18,259 nucleotides of DNA from CAYMRB01 sp964392615 (GTDB taxonomy: Bacteria > Planctomycetota > UBA8108): NCBI GenBank assembly GCA_964392615.1, contig CAYMRB010000178.1, forward strand, positions 1-18,259, read 5' to 3'. This document shows, one piece after another, positions 1-8,035 of this stretch. The notes below the pieces were generated by a model that did not search any database, was not told where the DNA came from, and was given only the letters and a program-made list of their open reading frames with translations. Within the stretch, counting starts at the first letter, position 1, and every line of letters begins with the position of its first letter. The position numbers and the translations under genes are program-made.

Positions 1-205
1 CGGCGTCCGATTCCGACTCCGACTCCGACTCCGACTCCGATTCCGATTCCGACTCCGACTCCAGCGCGCTCGCCTCGATCTCGACTCCGCCCGCGACCGG
101 AGCCGGCTGTTCCGGACTGCAGCCGACCGACACGACCAACGCGGTCAGCAGGCCGGCTACTCCGGCGACAGCGCCCGTCCCGATCCGCATCCCACGCTTC
201 GGCAT
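1..205 (-). CDS. Putative lipoprotein with Glu-Ser repeat, 3' part beyond left edge
   Basis: This reading frame is open to the left edge, so only the first 68 residues are visible. The N-terminus is basic (MPKRGMR), followed by a hydrophobic stretch at about residues 8-27 ending in VVSVGC. This looks like a lipoprotein signal with Cys29 as the lipidated residue, although Ser at -3 is not ideal. A Pro/Ala/Gly-rich segment follows, then nine Glu-Ser dipeptides, a flexible acidic linker. The start at 205 is chosen because GGGAGG lies 6 nt upstream. An in-frame ATG at 223 overlaps the stop of the preceding gene as TGATG, so translation is probably coupled to that gene in either case. No function can be assigned because the folded part is outside the window. 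A secreted, membrane-tethered protein of the upstream hydrolase operon is an inference. Confidence 0.6.
   Translation of the reverse strand, partial: MPKRGMRIGTGAVAGVAGLLTALVVSVGCSPEQPAPVAGGVEIEASALESESESESESESESESESDA
8..61 (-). repeat. In-frame hexanucleotide repeat encoding (Glu-Ser)9
   Basis: Nine consecutive hexamers of the form GA(G/A)TCG are read on the minus strand, giving nine Glu-Ser pairs inside the lipoprotein gene. The variation is confined to the Glu third base. As a hexamer, gain or loss of units changes linker length without shifting the frame. Confidence 0.9.
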
Positions 206-222
206 CTCCGCCCTCCCGAACA

Positions 223-3200
223 TCACCGACCGAGATCGACCCCCATCTCCGTGAACTGCGCCGCCGCGTTCAGGAAGTGCGCGGTGATCCACAGCACGGT
301 CCAACCCTCCGAGTAGCCGCCGCGCAGCTTGCGCACGTCCGACATGTCGCCTTGCTGCGCGAAGTTCGTCTGCTGGATCTGCTCGCCCTGGCTGCCGAGC
401 GGATCGATGAGCTGCCCACAGCTGCGGTACATCACGAGCGCGAGCTTCTTCAAGTCATCGCGGCCGAGGTACTCGCCCATGCGCCAGACCTCCGGCGTGT
501 ACATCACGCCGTACACGTCGAGGTGCTGGTTCTGCGCCGACACGACCGTCCAGCCGCGCGAGCGGAACGCGTGGTCGCGCAGCCGTCCCGGCGGCATGTC
601 GATGTCCCACAGCACCGTGTAGCTCAGCGTGACGTCCATCGCGTGCGCCGCGCGGTCGAGCCAGCGCTGCTCCCGCGTCAGCTCGTAGACGGCGAGGAAC
701 GCCTGGAAACCGGCCCACGCGCCCTCCTTGTCCTCGCAGCGCGCGTCGAGCGTACCGCCCCAGTAGGGCTCGGTCATGTCGAGGTGGCGCTCGGCGTAGT
801 GCTCGGCCGCGTGAATCGCGGCGCGTCGGTAGCGCTCCTTGCCGAACAGCTTCGCGGCCCTCGCGAGCGGTGATACCAGGAAGCCTTCGTTCGTCGACTT
901 CGGCCGCCAGTCGTCCGCGAGGATGCGCGCGGCGTGGTGATCGCACGCTCGGCGCAGAAACGCCTCCCACTTCGACGTGTCGACCTGCGCCATCTTCCGG
1001 CCGACACCGATGGCGCGGGCGAAGCTCTCCATCGCCTGGCCCTGCGAGATCGGATCGGGTCCGCTCCAGCGGTTCTTGCCCGGATCGTACCGCACCGCGA
1101 AGCCGCCTTTGTTGAAGGGCGCCTGCGTCAAGAAGTCGAGCGAGCGCTGGGCGCGGTCGATCGCCTGCGGCGAGTCTTCGAGCACGAGCAGCGCGTAGCC
1201 CGGCGCGTCGGATTGCCCCGCCCATCCCATCACGTAGTGGTCGTTGTGCGGATACATGCGGAAGCCGGCCGACTCATGATCCTCATGCCAACGCGAGTCG
1301 GCGAAGCGCAGCTTGGCTTCGAGGATCTCGTCGAACGACGGGAACTCGTCGAGGTCACCCGCGCCGTGCCGTTCGATCGATGCTCGCATCGGTCGGCGAA
1401 ACCCGGAGCCCTTCTGCTCCACCGGATAGGCGTCGAGGAAGAACGTCTTCTCGATGACGGAAGCGGGCGGCACGTCGAGCCACGTGTTCGAGTACTTCAT
1501 CAGCTTGCGCTGCTGCGCCTTGGCGACGCTCGGCTTGTCGTTCGCGGTGCACGGTCCCGACAACAGCGTGAGCTCCGACACTCCGTCGCGCGCGATCGCG
1601 CCGAGCGACCACCACAGATCGCTGCGCGCCCCGTACGGCGCACGCGACGGCAACGTGTGGAGCGCCGCTCCGCGCACCGCGTCGTCCTGCGACCACTCGA
1701 GGCTCGCGAACGGCATCGGGAAGCGGTGCTCCTCGCAGATCGCCGCGTCGCCCGGTTTGCCGGTGTACCGGATGATCTGGCCGAAGCCCGTCGCGACGCC
1801 CGACGGGTTGCCGTGGTAGCAGATCCCCGGCAGGAAGAGCTGTGCGCCGGCGTACGGAATCTGCCAGCGCACGGACAGCGTCGTGTGGGACGCCGTCTCT
1901 ACGCCCTTCCACGTGAACCGGCGCACGCAGCGGAACACGCCGTCCTCGCTGCGGTACGCGTCGCGCACGATCCAATCGCCGCCCGCCGTCTCGACGCGGC
2001 CACTCGCGACGAGCCACGGGCCCAGGCGCTCGACCTCCTGCGCCTGCGCGTGTCGCCACGCGTCGGGCCAATCGTCGCGCCACTCGGTCGCGATCGACCA
2101 GAGTCCCTCCGCAGGCGAACGCAGGTAGACCTCGCCGTCGCGCACGAGCTCGAGGCGATAGCCCGCGTCGCCCGGGACGGCTCGCAAGCTCCCATGCGGC
2201 GTCGCGAGCTCGACCGCGCGGAACTCACCGCCTTCGAGGCCGACGTCGACGCCTTGGCCGCCCACCACCTGACGGCAGTGAACCGCGAGCACGTTCTTGC
2301 CGATGCGCAGCGCGTCGCGTGCGGAGCGCGACAGGAACACCCTGTCGTAGGTCGTCGTCCATCCGGCGACTCGAGCGACCGTCACGCCGTTGATCGCGAC
2401 CTCGACGTCCTCATCGTGATACACGCGCAACCAGATGCGCTGGGGCAGCTCGCCTGCGATGTCGAACGATCGCCGCATCCAGATGTCCGACGTGCACCAG
2501 ATCGTCCGCGGCGCGATGCCCGGCGTGCCCTTCGATCCGAACGGCGCCGGCGCCCGTTGCCACGGCCGATCGTCGAATCTGACGCTGCGCCAATCCCCCT
2601 CCGGCTCGCGGACGGTGTAGCGCCACTGCTGCGGAGCGTCTTGCGCGGTCGGTGCGAGGACGCGCACGTCGGCGCTCTCGGTCGGGCTGTCAGCGTAGAC
2701 GGACGACGAGAGCGAGAGCGAGCCGCACGCCGTCACGACGCCGACGAAGACGAATGCGACCGTCTTCGCCGCCGACGCCGGCCGCAGTGCGCCGCCGCCG
2801 ATCCAGCCGTCGACGCGCGGCGCCAGGCGCAACGCCCACGACGAAGCGAGAAGCGCGACCACGCCACCGGTGAAGACGTCCATCGTGTAGTGCGCGCGCA
2901 GGACGATGACCGTGGCGATCTCGAACACCGCGACTCCCGCGCCGACCCAACGCCACACGCCGCCGCGCCGCGCGAGCTCGAGCGCGCCGAAGACGGCCAA
3001 CGCCGTGTGACCGGAGAAGAAGAAGTCGTTCGCGACGCCATAAGTCACCAGGAGAGACGGCCAACCCGGGTGGTGCCAGATCATGCCGTCCGGCGCCGGG
3101 AGCGCGCAGGCGGCCTGCATCGTCTGCCGCAGAAGGAAGAGCAGAAAGAGGCCGAGGAACGGCCGGATGCTAGCGCCGAAGATCGCGGCCGCCAGGATCC

Positions 3201-3447
3201 AGACGCCGAGCGCGTCGATGACGAGCGAGCTCGCGACGAGGAGCGCGTTCGCAGCGCTCGGGCTGCCGTCGAGATACTCCGTGACGGGCTCGGTCAGCGA
3301 GAGCAGCGCGTCGCTCTTCGCGAGGAGCAGTCCCGCACGCGTCGCACCGACATCGGGCAGCTGGCGCGCACCGATCAACGACTGCGTTCCGAACCACAGC
3401 GCGAGACCGATGGCGACGATGAGAGTGCGAATCGCGAGTCTCTTCAT
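223..3447 (-). CDS. PAP2-type membrane phosphatase fused to a glycosidase-like extracellular region
   Basis: This is one uninterrupted frame of 1074 residues. Residues 1-210 are a multi-pass membrane domain of the PAP2 superfamily, closest in look to the PAP2_C/sphingomyelin-synthase-like group. SGHT at 145-148 and RAHYTMD at 184-190 supply the His-His-Asp phosphate-transfer residues. A further hydrophobic stretch (about 229-248) ends in an AxA-like YAD site. From about 275 to 410 comes a beta-galactosidase-type jelly-roll (WRSVRFDDRPW, WLRVYHDEDVEVAINGV). The part from about 700 to the end looks like an alpha/alpha-toroid of six-hairpin glycosidases, but I cannot assign a GH family or catalytic acids. 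The ATG has GGGAGG 14 nt upstream, which is rather far. The gene sits 116 nt after the hydrolase and overlaps the lipoprotein at TGATG. Inference: a membrane-anchored enzyme with lipid- or glycan-phosphate and polysaccharide activities on one chain. Confidence 0.75.
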   Translation of the reverse strand: MKRLAIRTLIVAIGLALWFGTQSLIGARQLPDVGATRAGLLLAKSDALLSLTEPVTEYLDGSPSAANALLVASSLVIDALGVWILAAAIFGASIRPFLGLFLLFLLRQTMQAACALPAPDGMIWHHPGWPSLLVTYGVANDFFFSGHTALAVFGALELARRGGVWRWVGAGVAVFEIATVIVLRAHYTMDVFTGGVVALLASSWALRLAPRVDGWIGGGALRPASAAKTVAFVFVGVVTACGSLSLSSSVYADSPTESADVRVLAPTAQDAPQQWRYTVREPEGDWRSVRFDDRPWQRAPAPFGSKGTPGIAPRTIWCTSDIWMRRSFDIAGELPQRIWLRVYHDEDVEVAINGVTVARVAGWTTTYDRVFLSRSARDALRIGKNVLAVHCRQVVGGQGVDVGLEGGEFRAVELATPHGSLRAVPGDAGYRLELVRDGEVYLRSPAEGLWSIATEWRDDWPDAWRHAQAQEVERLGPWLVASGRVETAGGDWIVRDAYRSEDGVFRCVRRFTWKGVETASHTTLSVRWQIPYAGAQLFLPGICYHGNPSGVATGFGQIIRYTGKPGDAAICEEHRFPMPFASLEWSQDDAVRGAALHTLPSRAPYGARSDLWWSLGAIARDGVSELTLLSGPCTANDKPSVAKAQQRKLMKYSNTWLDVPPASVIEKTFFLDAYPVEQKGSGFRRPMRASIERHGAGDLDEFPSFDEILEAKLRFADSRWHEDHESAGFRMYPHNDHYVMGWAGQSDAPGYALLVLEDSPQAIDRAQRSLDFLTQAPFNKGGFAVRYDPGKNRWSGPDPISQGQAMESFARAIGVGRKMAQVDTSKWEAFLRRACDHHAARILADDWRPKSTNEGFLVSPLARAAKLFGKERYRRAAIHAAEHYAERHLDMTEPYWGGTLDARCEDKEGAWAGFQAFLAVYELTREQRWLDRAAHAMDVTLSYTVLWDIDMPPGRLRDHAFRSRGWTVVSAQNQHLDVYGVMYTPEVWRMGEYLGRDDLKKLALVMYRSCGQLIDPLGSQGEQIQQTNFAQQGDMSDVRKLRGGYSEGWTVLWITAHFLNAAAQFTEMGVDLGR

Positions 3448-3563
3448 GACCTGTGATGGTGCCTCCCTCGGTGTGCTTGACGGACAGTCAGCGGGGTGCG
3501 GAGTCGAGCTGCCGCGAAGCGGTCAGCTCCAACTCCGCGCGCATGGGCTGCCCGGAGCCAGCG

Positions 3564-5804
3564 TCAAGGTCTGCGGCGGGCGCGGTCATCCCATGCGGAC
3601 AGTCTATCAAGCCAGCCGAGGAAGACCTCGTGCTGATCGCGCTGGAACCGACTGACATCATCCGGCGTGCGGAACTCGAGCGCTGCCGTCGCGCCGCGAC
3701 GCTCCCACGCGGTGCGCGCGCGCTCGACGCAGCGGGTGACATCGTCGATGTCGGCGTCGCGATCCCTCTTCGGCGCGACGACGAGGCACGGACGCGGCGC
3801 GACGAGCGCGAGCACGTCGTCGAGATCGTACGGCGCATCCTTCTCGCGTCCGCGGAACAGGCCGAGCTTCGGCAGGAGCGCGTGCCACTCGTAGAACCGG
3901 CGCGCGGCATCGCCTCCGCTGCGCAGCGGAAGGAGCCCGCTGAACGACGCGACGCCGGCGACACGGTCGTCGAGCGCGGCTGCGTGCAACGCGACGAGAC
4001 CACCGATGGAGTAGCCGAGCAGGAACACGCGACGCGGATCGATCTTCGGCAGAGGTTGCTGCGACGAACCTCGCGCATCGATCAAGGAATCGACCGCCGC
4101 GCGCGCGTCCGCGACCATGCGACCGAAGCGCGAGCTGCGCGGGTGACGCGCGTAGAAGTCGCGTCCCTCGAGAAGCCGCAATCCGAAGCCGCATTGATCG
4201 TACGCGAGCACGACGCAGCCGCGCTGCGCGAGGCGGTGGTAGACGGTCGTCCCCTGGACGCCGTAGCCCTCGTTGTAGCCGCTGTGGTACGAGAACGGGT
4301 GCAGCCAGATGACGGCGGGCGCGCCGCCCTCAGAGGCCTTCGGCGCGGTCGGCGCGTAGACGTTGCCGCGCACGCCGTGGCCGAACCGCACCGGCACGCG
4401 CTGGACGCCGGCGGGAGCCCAGCGGTCGTGCGTCATCATCGCCGACTCGGCGGCCGTCAGGAACTCGGGCGTCGCGGGCGACGCGTTGTCGGTGGCGGGC
4501 GCGCCGAGCATCCACGCGATCCGCGCGCGTCGTTCGGCATCGTTCCGGGGCTCCGCACCACCTGCCGGCACGCGAAGCTCCGCGGCGGGCGTCGCCACCT
4601 TCCACTCCTGCCATTCGAAGTGGTGCAGCAACGCCTCGGGGAAGTCCTCCTGCCGCACGGTGCCTCGACCCGCCGAGAGGTCGAGCCAGTCGAGGTTCTC
4701 GCGTCGATGCTCGTCGGTAATCGGGCCGTGCTGGCCGACGCGGTACGACACCCTCAGATTGTCGGACGCGCCGAGGAACGCGTAGACCTTGCGCCCTTCG
4801 AGATACGCGCGCTCAACGGCGAAGGTCGGCTCCGCGCCATCGTTGTGCGCCGTGTGCACGAGACAGCGACGTGGCGCGATCAACGCGTACCAGCCGTGCG
4901 CGTCGATCGGCAGCTCGTCCTCGCGACCGGTGAACGCACGCAACGACGGCAGAAACCACTCGCTCGGAAAGTCGGCGGGCGCCTCGGCGAACGTATCGCG
5001 CGATGTGAAACGATACGGACACGACGCGGGCGAACCAGGGCTGCGCGCGACGACCGACGTGATCCGCTCATCGAATGCCGCAGCGACCATCGCCTGCTTG
5101 CCGTAGCGCGAGAAGCCGATGATGCCGATCTGCCCGCGCGCGATCTTCACCGGACTGCGCGCGTCGAGAAGCGCGTCGATCGAACGGCTCGCGAGCCACG
5201 CCTTCGTCGAGATCTCCGTCCACGTCGCATCGGGGTACTCGGTGCGGAACGTCTGCCAGACGCTGTCCCAGCCCGGAAAGTCCTTCTCGCGATGATGGCT
5301 GTCGAGGCCTGGCCACAGGCACACGGCCCACCCGCGCGCGAGCGCCAGCTCGGCCCACGGAATCTGGTAGTAGCGCGGCTGCGTCAACAGCAGCGGAAAC
5401 GGACCGTCGCCCGGCGGCACCGACACGCGGACCTCGAACGATCGGCGGTGCGGCGTGTCGAGCGTGACGCGCAGACGTCGCCGCGTGCCGGTCTCACTCG
5501 CCTCCAGCGTCTCGATCCCGATGACGGCTGGAACACGGCCGGGAAACGAGCCGATGAACACATCGCACATCAGCCGACGGATCTCGGCGCGGCGTCGGCC
5601 CCAATCGGCGCGCGTCTCGACCGACGTTCCATCGAGGAACTCGAGAAGCGGCGGCAGACCGGCGCGGCGCTGCGCGAACGCGGGGGCACTGCAGGAGAAG
5701 AGCGCGACGACGCAGACCGCACGCGAGAACTCGACGACACCACGGCGGCGCAGCGGCACGACGTCGTCGCGGACGAGAGGTTGGAGGTTGTTCGGGTATC
5801 GCAC
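3564..5804 (-). CDS. Exported tandem alpha/beta-hydrolase (CE15-like plus dienelactone-hydrolase-like)
   Basis: The 746-residue protein has two alpha/beta-hydrolase halves. Residues about 24-44 form a signal peptide ending SAPAFA. Half one (about 50-380) has the nucleophile elbow GFSRYGK with Ser232, then APRRCLV at 310-316 and QHGPITDEH with His359. This resembles glucuronoyl esterases of family CE15, whose usual elbow is GCSRxGK; Cys is Phe here. Half two (about 465-735) has GYSIGG with Ser599, APRPCLV at 669-675 and a terminal His725, as in dienelactone-hydrolase or acetyl-xylan-esterase-like enzymes. The GTG at 5804 has no visible Shine-Dalgarno. An in-frame GTG at 5759 would give a more typical signal peptide (MPLRRRGVVEF...), so the true start is uncertain. 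It is the first gene of the minus-strand group leading to the PAP2 fusion. A role in de-esterifying plant or algal polysaccharide is inferred from family only. Confidence 0.75.
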   Translation of the reverse strand: MRYPNNLQPLVRDDVVPLRRRGVVEFSRAVCVVALFSCSAPAFAQRRAGLPPLLEFLDGTSVETRADWGRRRAEIRRLMCDVFIGSFPGRVPAVIGIETLEASETGTRRRLRVTLDTPHRRSFEVRVSVPPGDGPFPLLLTQPRYYQIPWAELALARGWAVCLWPGLDSHHREKDFPGWDSVWQTFRTEYPDATWTEISTKAWLASRSIDALLDARSPVKIARGQIGIIGFSRYGKQAMVAAAFDERITSVVARSPGSPASCPYRFTSRDTFAEAPADFPSEWFLPSLRAFTGREDELPIDAHGWYALIAPRRCLVHTAHNDGAEPTFAVERAYLEGRKVYAFLGASDNLRVSYRVGQHGPITDEHRRENLDWLDLSAGRGTVRQEDFPEALLHHFEWQEWKVATPAAELRVPAGGAEPRNDAERRARIAWMLGAPATDNASPATPEFLTAAESAMMTHDRWAPAGVQRVPVRFGHGVRGNVYAPTAPKASEGGAPAVIWLHPFSYHSGYNEGYGVQGTTVYHRLAQRGCVVLAYDQCGFGLRLLEGRDFYARHPRSSRFGRMVADARAAVDSLIDARGSSQQPLPKIDPRRVFLLGYSIGGLVALHAAALDDRVAGVASFSGLLPLRSGGDAARRFYEWHALLPKLGLFRGREKDAPYDLDDVLALVAPRPCLVVAPKRDRDADIDDVTRCVERARTAWERRGATAALEFRTPDDVSRFQRDQHEVFLGWLDRLSAWDDRARRRP

Positions 5805-5847
5805 GTCAGACGTTCGAGTGAACTGCGGAAATACGCTTATCGGCCTC

Positions 5848-5876
5848 TTGACACGAGCTCAGGATATCGAGATAGT
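5848..5876 (+). promoter_or_regulatory. Putative sigma70-type promoter for the PEP-CTERM gene
   Basis: A perfect -35 hexamer TTGACA (5848-5853) is followed after exactly 17 nt by GATAGT (5871-5876), which matches TATAAT at four of six positions. It points to the PEP-CTERM gene at 6025 and would leave a leader of about 140 nt. It lies in the 220-nt divergent intergenic region, which is visibly less GC-rich than the genes around it. Confidence 0.55.
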
Positions 5877-6012
5877 GACGGTAAGAAAGAGTCACTCCCG
5901 GCGCGGCTGGTTTTGGCGTCGGGGGGGATTGAGGGTCGACAGCGTCCATCGCAGCTAACTCGTGAACGTGGGTTGGCTGCAACGCATAACCGGATCCACC
6001 AGCTGACAAACG

Positions 6013-6017
6013 AGGAG
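6013..6017 (+). promoter_or_regulatory. Shine-Dalgarno that decides a TTG start
   Basis: AGGAG is placed 7 nt before TTG at 6025. The next in-frame ATG (6046) has no such site at proper spacing, so TTG is the better start of the PEP-CTERM protein. Confidence 0.65.
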
Positions 6018-6024
6018 AAACGGT

Positions 6025-6660
6025 TTGCGAACTCGCGCACTGAGCATGATCGGGTTGTTGGGGGTGTGTCTCGTATGCGCGGGAGTGCAGGGCGGCGTGA
6101 TCCGTCTGAGCTCACCCGACTATGATCCCGTGGACAGCCGGTTCGAGGTCGCGGTTGGCGGCACCATCACGCTGACTTGGACCGTCGTGGGGGTCGAGAG
6201 CAACCCTCACTATCAGTGGACGCCGAACGCCCTGCGAATGCAGGCGGCGCTCGCCGGTCTTTCCGCGCCCGGGATCGTCGATATCACGTCCGCGACGCTC
6301 GGCGGCGCTGCGGCGACCGGCTGGACGACGCAGTCGACCGGCCCACTGGATGTGACAGCCCTGTCCGGGTCGGCGAGCCCGGTCTTCAACGATGTTGTCG
6401 ACGGAACGGCGCTCTTCACAGTGGAGATCACGGCCCACGCTGCAGGGTCAGCGTTGCTGTCCGCCGGAACCCAGGTGAGCGGCGTCGTCATTCCGAGTGT
6501 GACGGGCGACGTGTTCCCGTTCGGCTCGTTCGTCCTGGAGGACGTAGAGATCTTCGCCTTCGCCGTCCCCGAGCCCGCGTCGATCGCTGGTCTCTCGGTC
6601 GCGCTGCTCGGCTGCGCCGGGATCGCCTGGCGCCGACGCCGGCGCAAGACCGCCGCGTAG
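6025..6660 (+). CDS. Secreted PEP-CTERM sorting-signal protein
   Basis: The protein has 211 residues and an N-terminal signal peptide (about 1-23, cleavage near CAGVQG). The body is beta-rich, Thr/Ser/Gly-rich and of no recognised family. The C-terminus has the full PEP-CTERM tripartite signal: VPEPASIAG at 181-189, a hydrophobic helix at about 188-201, and an RRRRRK basic tail. Proteins of this class are exported and processed at the PEP motif by an exosortase, usually in bacteria that make exopolysaccharide; no exosortase gene is in this window. The gene stands alone on the plus strand between a good promoter upstream and a hairpin terminator downstream, so it is probably monocistronic. The TTG start is supported by AGGAG 7 nt upstream. 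The molecular role is unknown; it may be a surface or matrix protein. Confidence 0.8.
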   Translation: MRTRALSMIGLLGVCLVCAGVQGGVIRLSSPDYDPVDSRFEVAVGGTITLTWTVVGVESNPHYQWTPNALRMQAALAGLSAPGIVDITSATLGGAAATGWTTQSTGPLDVTALSGSASPVFNDVVDGTALFTVEITAHAAGSALLSAGTQVSGVVIPSVTGDVFPFGSFVLEDVEIFAFAVPEPASIAGLSVALLGCAGIAWRRRRRKTAA

Positions 6661-6703
6661 CACACGCTCACGCTCAACCCGGTGCGCGCGCGCAGCCGGA
6701 TGC

Positions 6704-7888
6704 TCAACCCTCAGACTCCCCTTCTGGCGCCGGCTCGTCCGGCGCCTTCTTTTTGAGCAGCCCGACCCGCTGTCCGAGATCGACCGCGGCGTTCTTCGCC
6801 GACTCCGCCGCGCTCGTCACCGTGTCGACCGCCGCGCCCGCGACGTAGCCGACGCTGCTGGCGGCCGCCTCCGCCACGACGCCGAGACCGCCGCCGACCG
6901 TGCGAAGGATCTCGGTCGTCAGGCCGACTGCGACCTTCTGCGTCGCGTCGAAGGCCGCGGACAACGCCGACTTGCGCGTCTCCGGATCCCACTCTCGGAA
7001 GCTGCGGCAGCGCGCCCGCGCGAGGTAGCCGATCCGCACGACGACAAGCGCGTTCGTGATGCCCTCGACCGCGGGCCCCGCCACGACGCCCGTGACGCCG
7101 CCGATCGTGCGCGCGAGCAGTCCGCCGAGCGAATCGGTGACGTTCTGCAGGTACGCGGCCGCCGCGGTCGCCAGCGATACGTCGCGGCAGATCGCCAGCG
7201 TGCCCCACAGACCTGGACGCCCGTAGTACAGGACGGCAAGACGGCTCGCGAGGTTGACCGAGCGCCACAGCACGACGAACGCGTCGAGCGTACCGTTCGG
7301 CGACGCCGCCGTGCCGACTCCGACCGCGAGCGCTTCGCGGTAGATCAGCTTCTCGGCGCGCGCGTCGAGGTCGGCGAGGATCGTGGTCATCCGCTCGCCC
7401 GTCCACGCCGTGAGCTCCCGGCCGAGCTCCGCGGCCTGTGCGTCCGTTCCTGATCGAACGCGCACGGCGAGGCGCCGCAGGTCCGTGCGCGCTTCGTCGA
7501 TGAGTTGCGCCTGATCCGCGAGCTCCTCGTTGCGACGGCACGCCGTGAGGTAGCGCTCGAGATACCTCACCTCGGCGCGCAGGTGGTCGATACCGAGCTC
7601 GTCGCTCGCCGGAACCGCTGGCGGCCGCACGACCCGCGGCACGTGCAGGAAGCGCCAGATCGGCCACGCGATGAGCGCGCCGGCCGCGAGGATGCCGGCG
7701 ATCGTCAAGTAGCCGAACGCCGGGTGGACGCCATACGCGGTCTGAAACAGCCGCACGCCCTCGAAGAGCGCGACCAGCACGAAGAAGCCCGCGGCCGCCC
7801 ACAGCGCCCAGCGGGCCCACCGCAGCCAGCGGTGGAACTGATCGAGGAGCGACGACGGCGCCGCCGCGGTCGGCGTGGATTCGGGCAT
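6704..7888 (-). CDS. DUF697 / YcjF-like inner-membrane protein
   Basis: The protein has 394 residues from the ATG at 7888. That start is preferred over a GTG further upstream (7975) because CGGAGG precedes it, although the spacing is about 12 nt, and because the upstream extension is Arg-rich and low in complexity. Two membrane segments lie at about 28-43 and 58-80. A helical, charged region follows (100-180), then the segment SPNGTLDAFVVLWRSVN (196-212) and LAVLYYGRPG (218-225 plus flanks), characteristic of DUF697 proteins such as E. coli YcjF. The second half is Ala/Gly/Val-rich and hydrophobic, ending in KKKAPDEPAPEG. In other bacteria the family is often next to GTPases or phage-shock genes; none is seen here. 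Biochemical function is not established. Its 3' end contains the terminator of the convergent PEP-CTERM gene. Confidence 0.7.
   Translation of the reverse strand: MPESTPTAAAPSSLLDQFHRWLRWARWALWAAAGFFVLVALFEGVRLFQTAYGVHPAFGYLTIAGILAAGALIAWPIWRFLHVPRVVRPPAVPASDELGIDHLRAEVRYLERYLTACRRNEELADQAQLIDEARTDLRRLAVRVRSGTDAQAAELGRELTAWTGERMTTILADLDARAEKLIYREALAVGVGTAASPNGTLDAFVVLWRSVNLASRLAVLYYGRPGLWGTLAICRDVSLATAAAAYLQNVTDSLGGLLARTIGGVTGVVAGPAVEGITNALVVVRIGYLARARCRSFREWDPETRKSALSAAFDATQKVAVGLTTEILRTVGGGLGVVAEAAASSVGYVAGAAVDTVTSAAESAKNAAVDLGQRVGLLKKKAPDEPAPEGESEG
6726..6754 (+). terminator. Rho-independent terminator of the PEP-CTERM gene
   Basis: A perfect 8-bp stem GGCGCCGG/CCGGCGCC (6726-6733 with 6739-6746) closes a 5-nt loop and is followed by TTCTTTTT. 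It is oriented for plus-strand transcription and begins 66 nt after the PEP-CTERM stop. It lies wholly within the last codons of the convergent minus-strand gene, where the T-tract reads as the Lys-Lys-Lys before APDEPAP. Confidence 0.85.
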
Positions 7889-8035
7889 GGTCGGTCGAGG
7901 CCTCCGAACGGTGGTAGCGCGAACGCTACGAGTGGCCACGCGGACTGCGCGCCATCGTAGCGGAACGGGACACACTCTACACCGATACGTCGCGCTGCGA
8001 CCGTGCCCGCATTCGCCTCTTCTCGTTGTTTCCGC

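Noticed and set aside
934..3456. Very long plus-strand open frame of 840 codons opposite the PAP2 fusion gene
   Set aside because: Arg/Ala/His-rich shadow of a high-GC gene, with no signal, motif or domain. The minus strand holds clear PAP2 and jelly-roll motifs.
5806..6009. Short minus-strand frame ending 1 nt before the hydrolase GTG, possibly a leader peptide
   Set aside because: It needs a TTG start or an internal ATG with no clear ribosome site, its codon use is unlike the neighbours, and it covers the plus-strand promoter.
3453..6125. 890-codon plus-strand open frame opposite the double hydrolase
   Set aside because: Same antisense artefact; composition is Arg/Glu/Ala-biased and it crosses the divergent promoter region.
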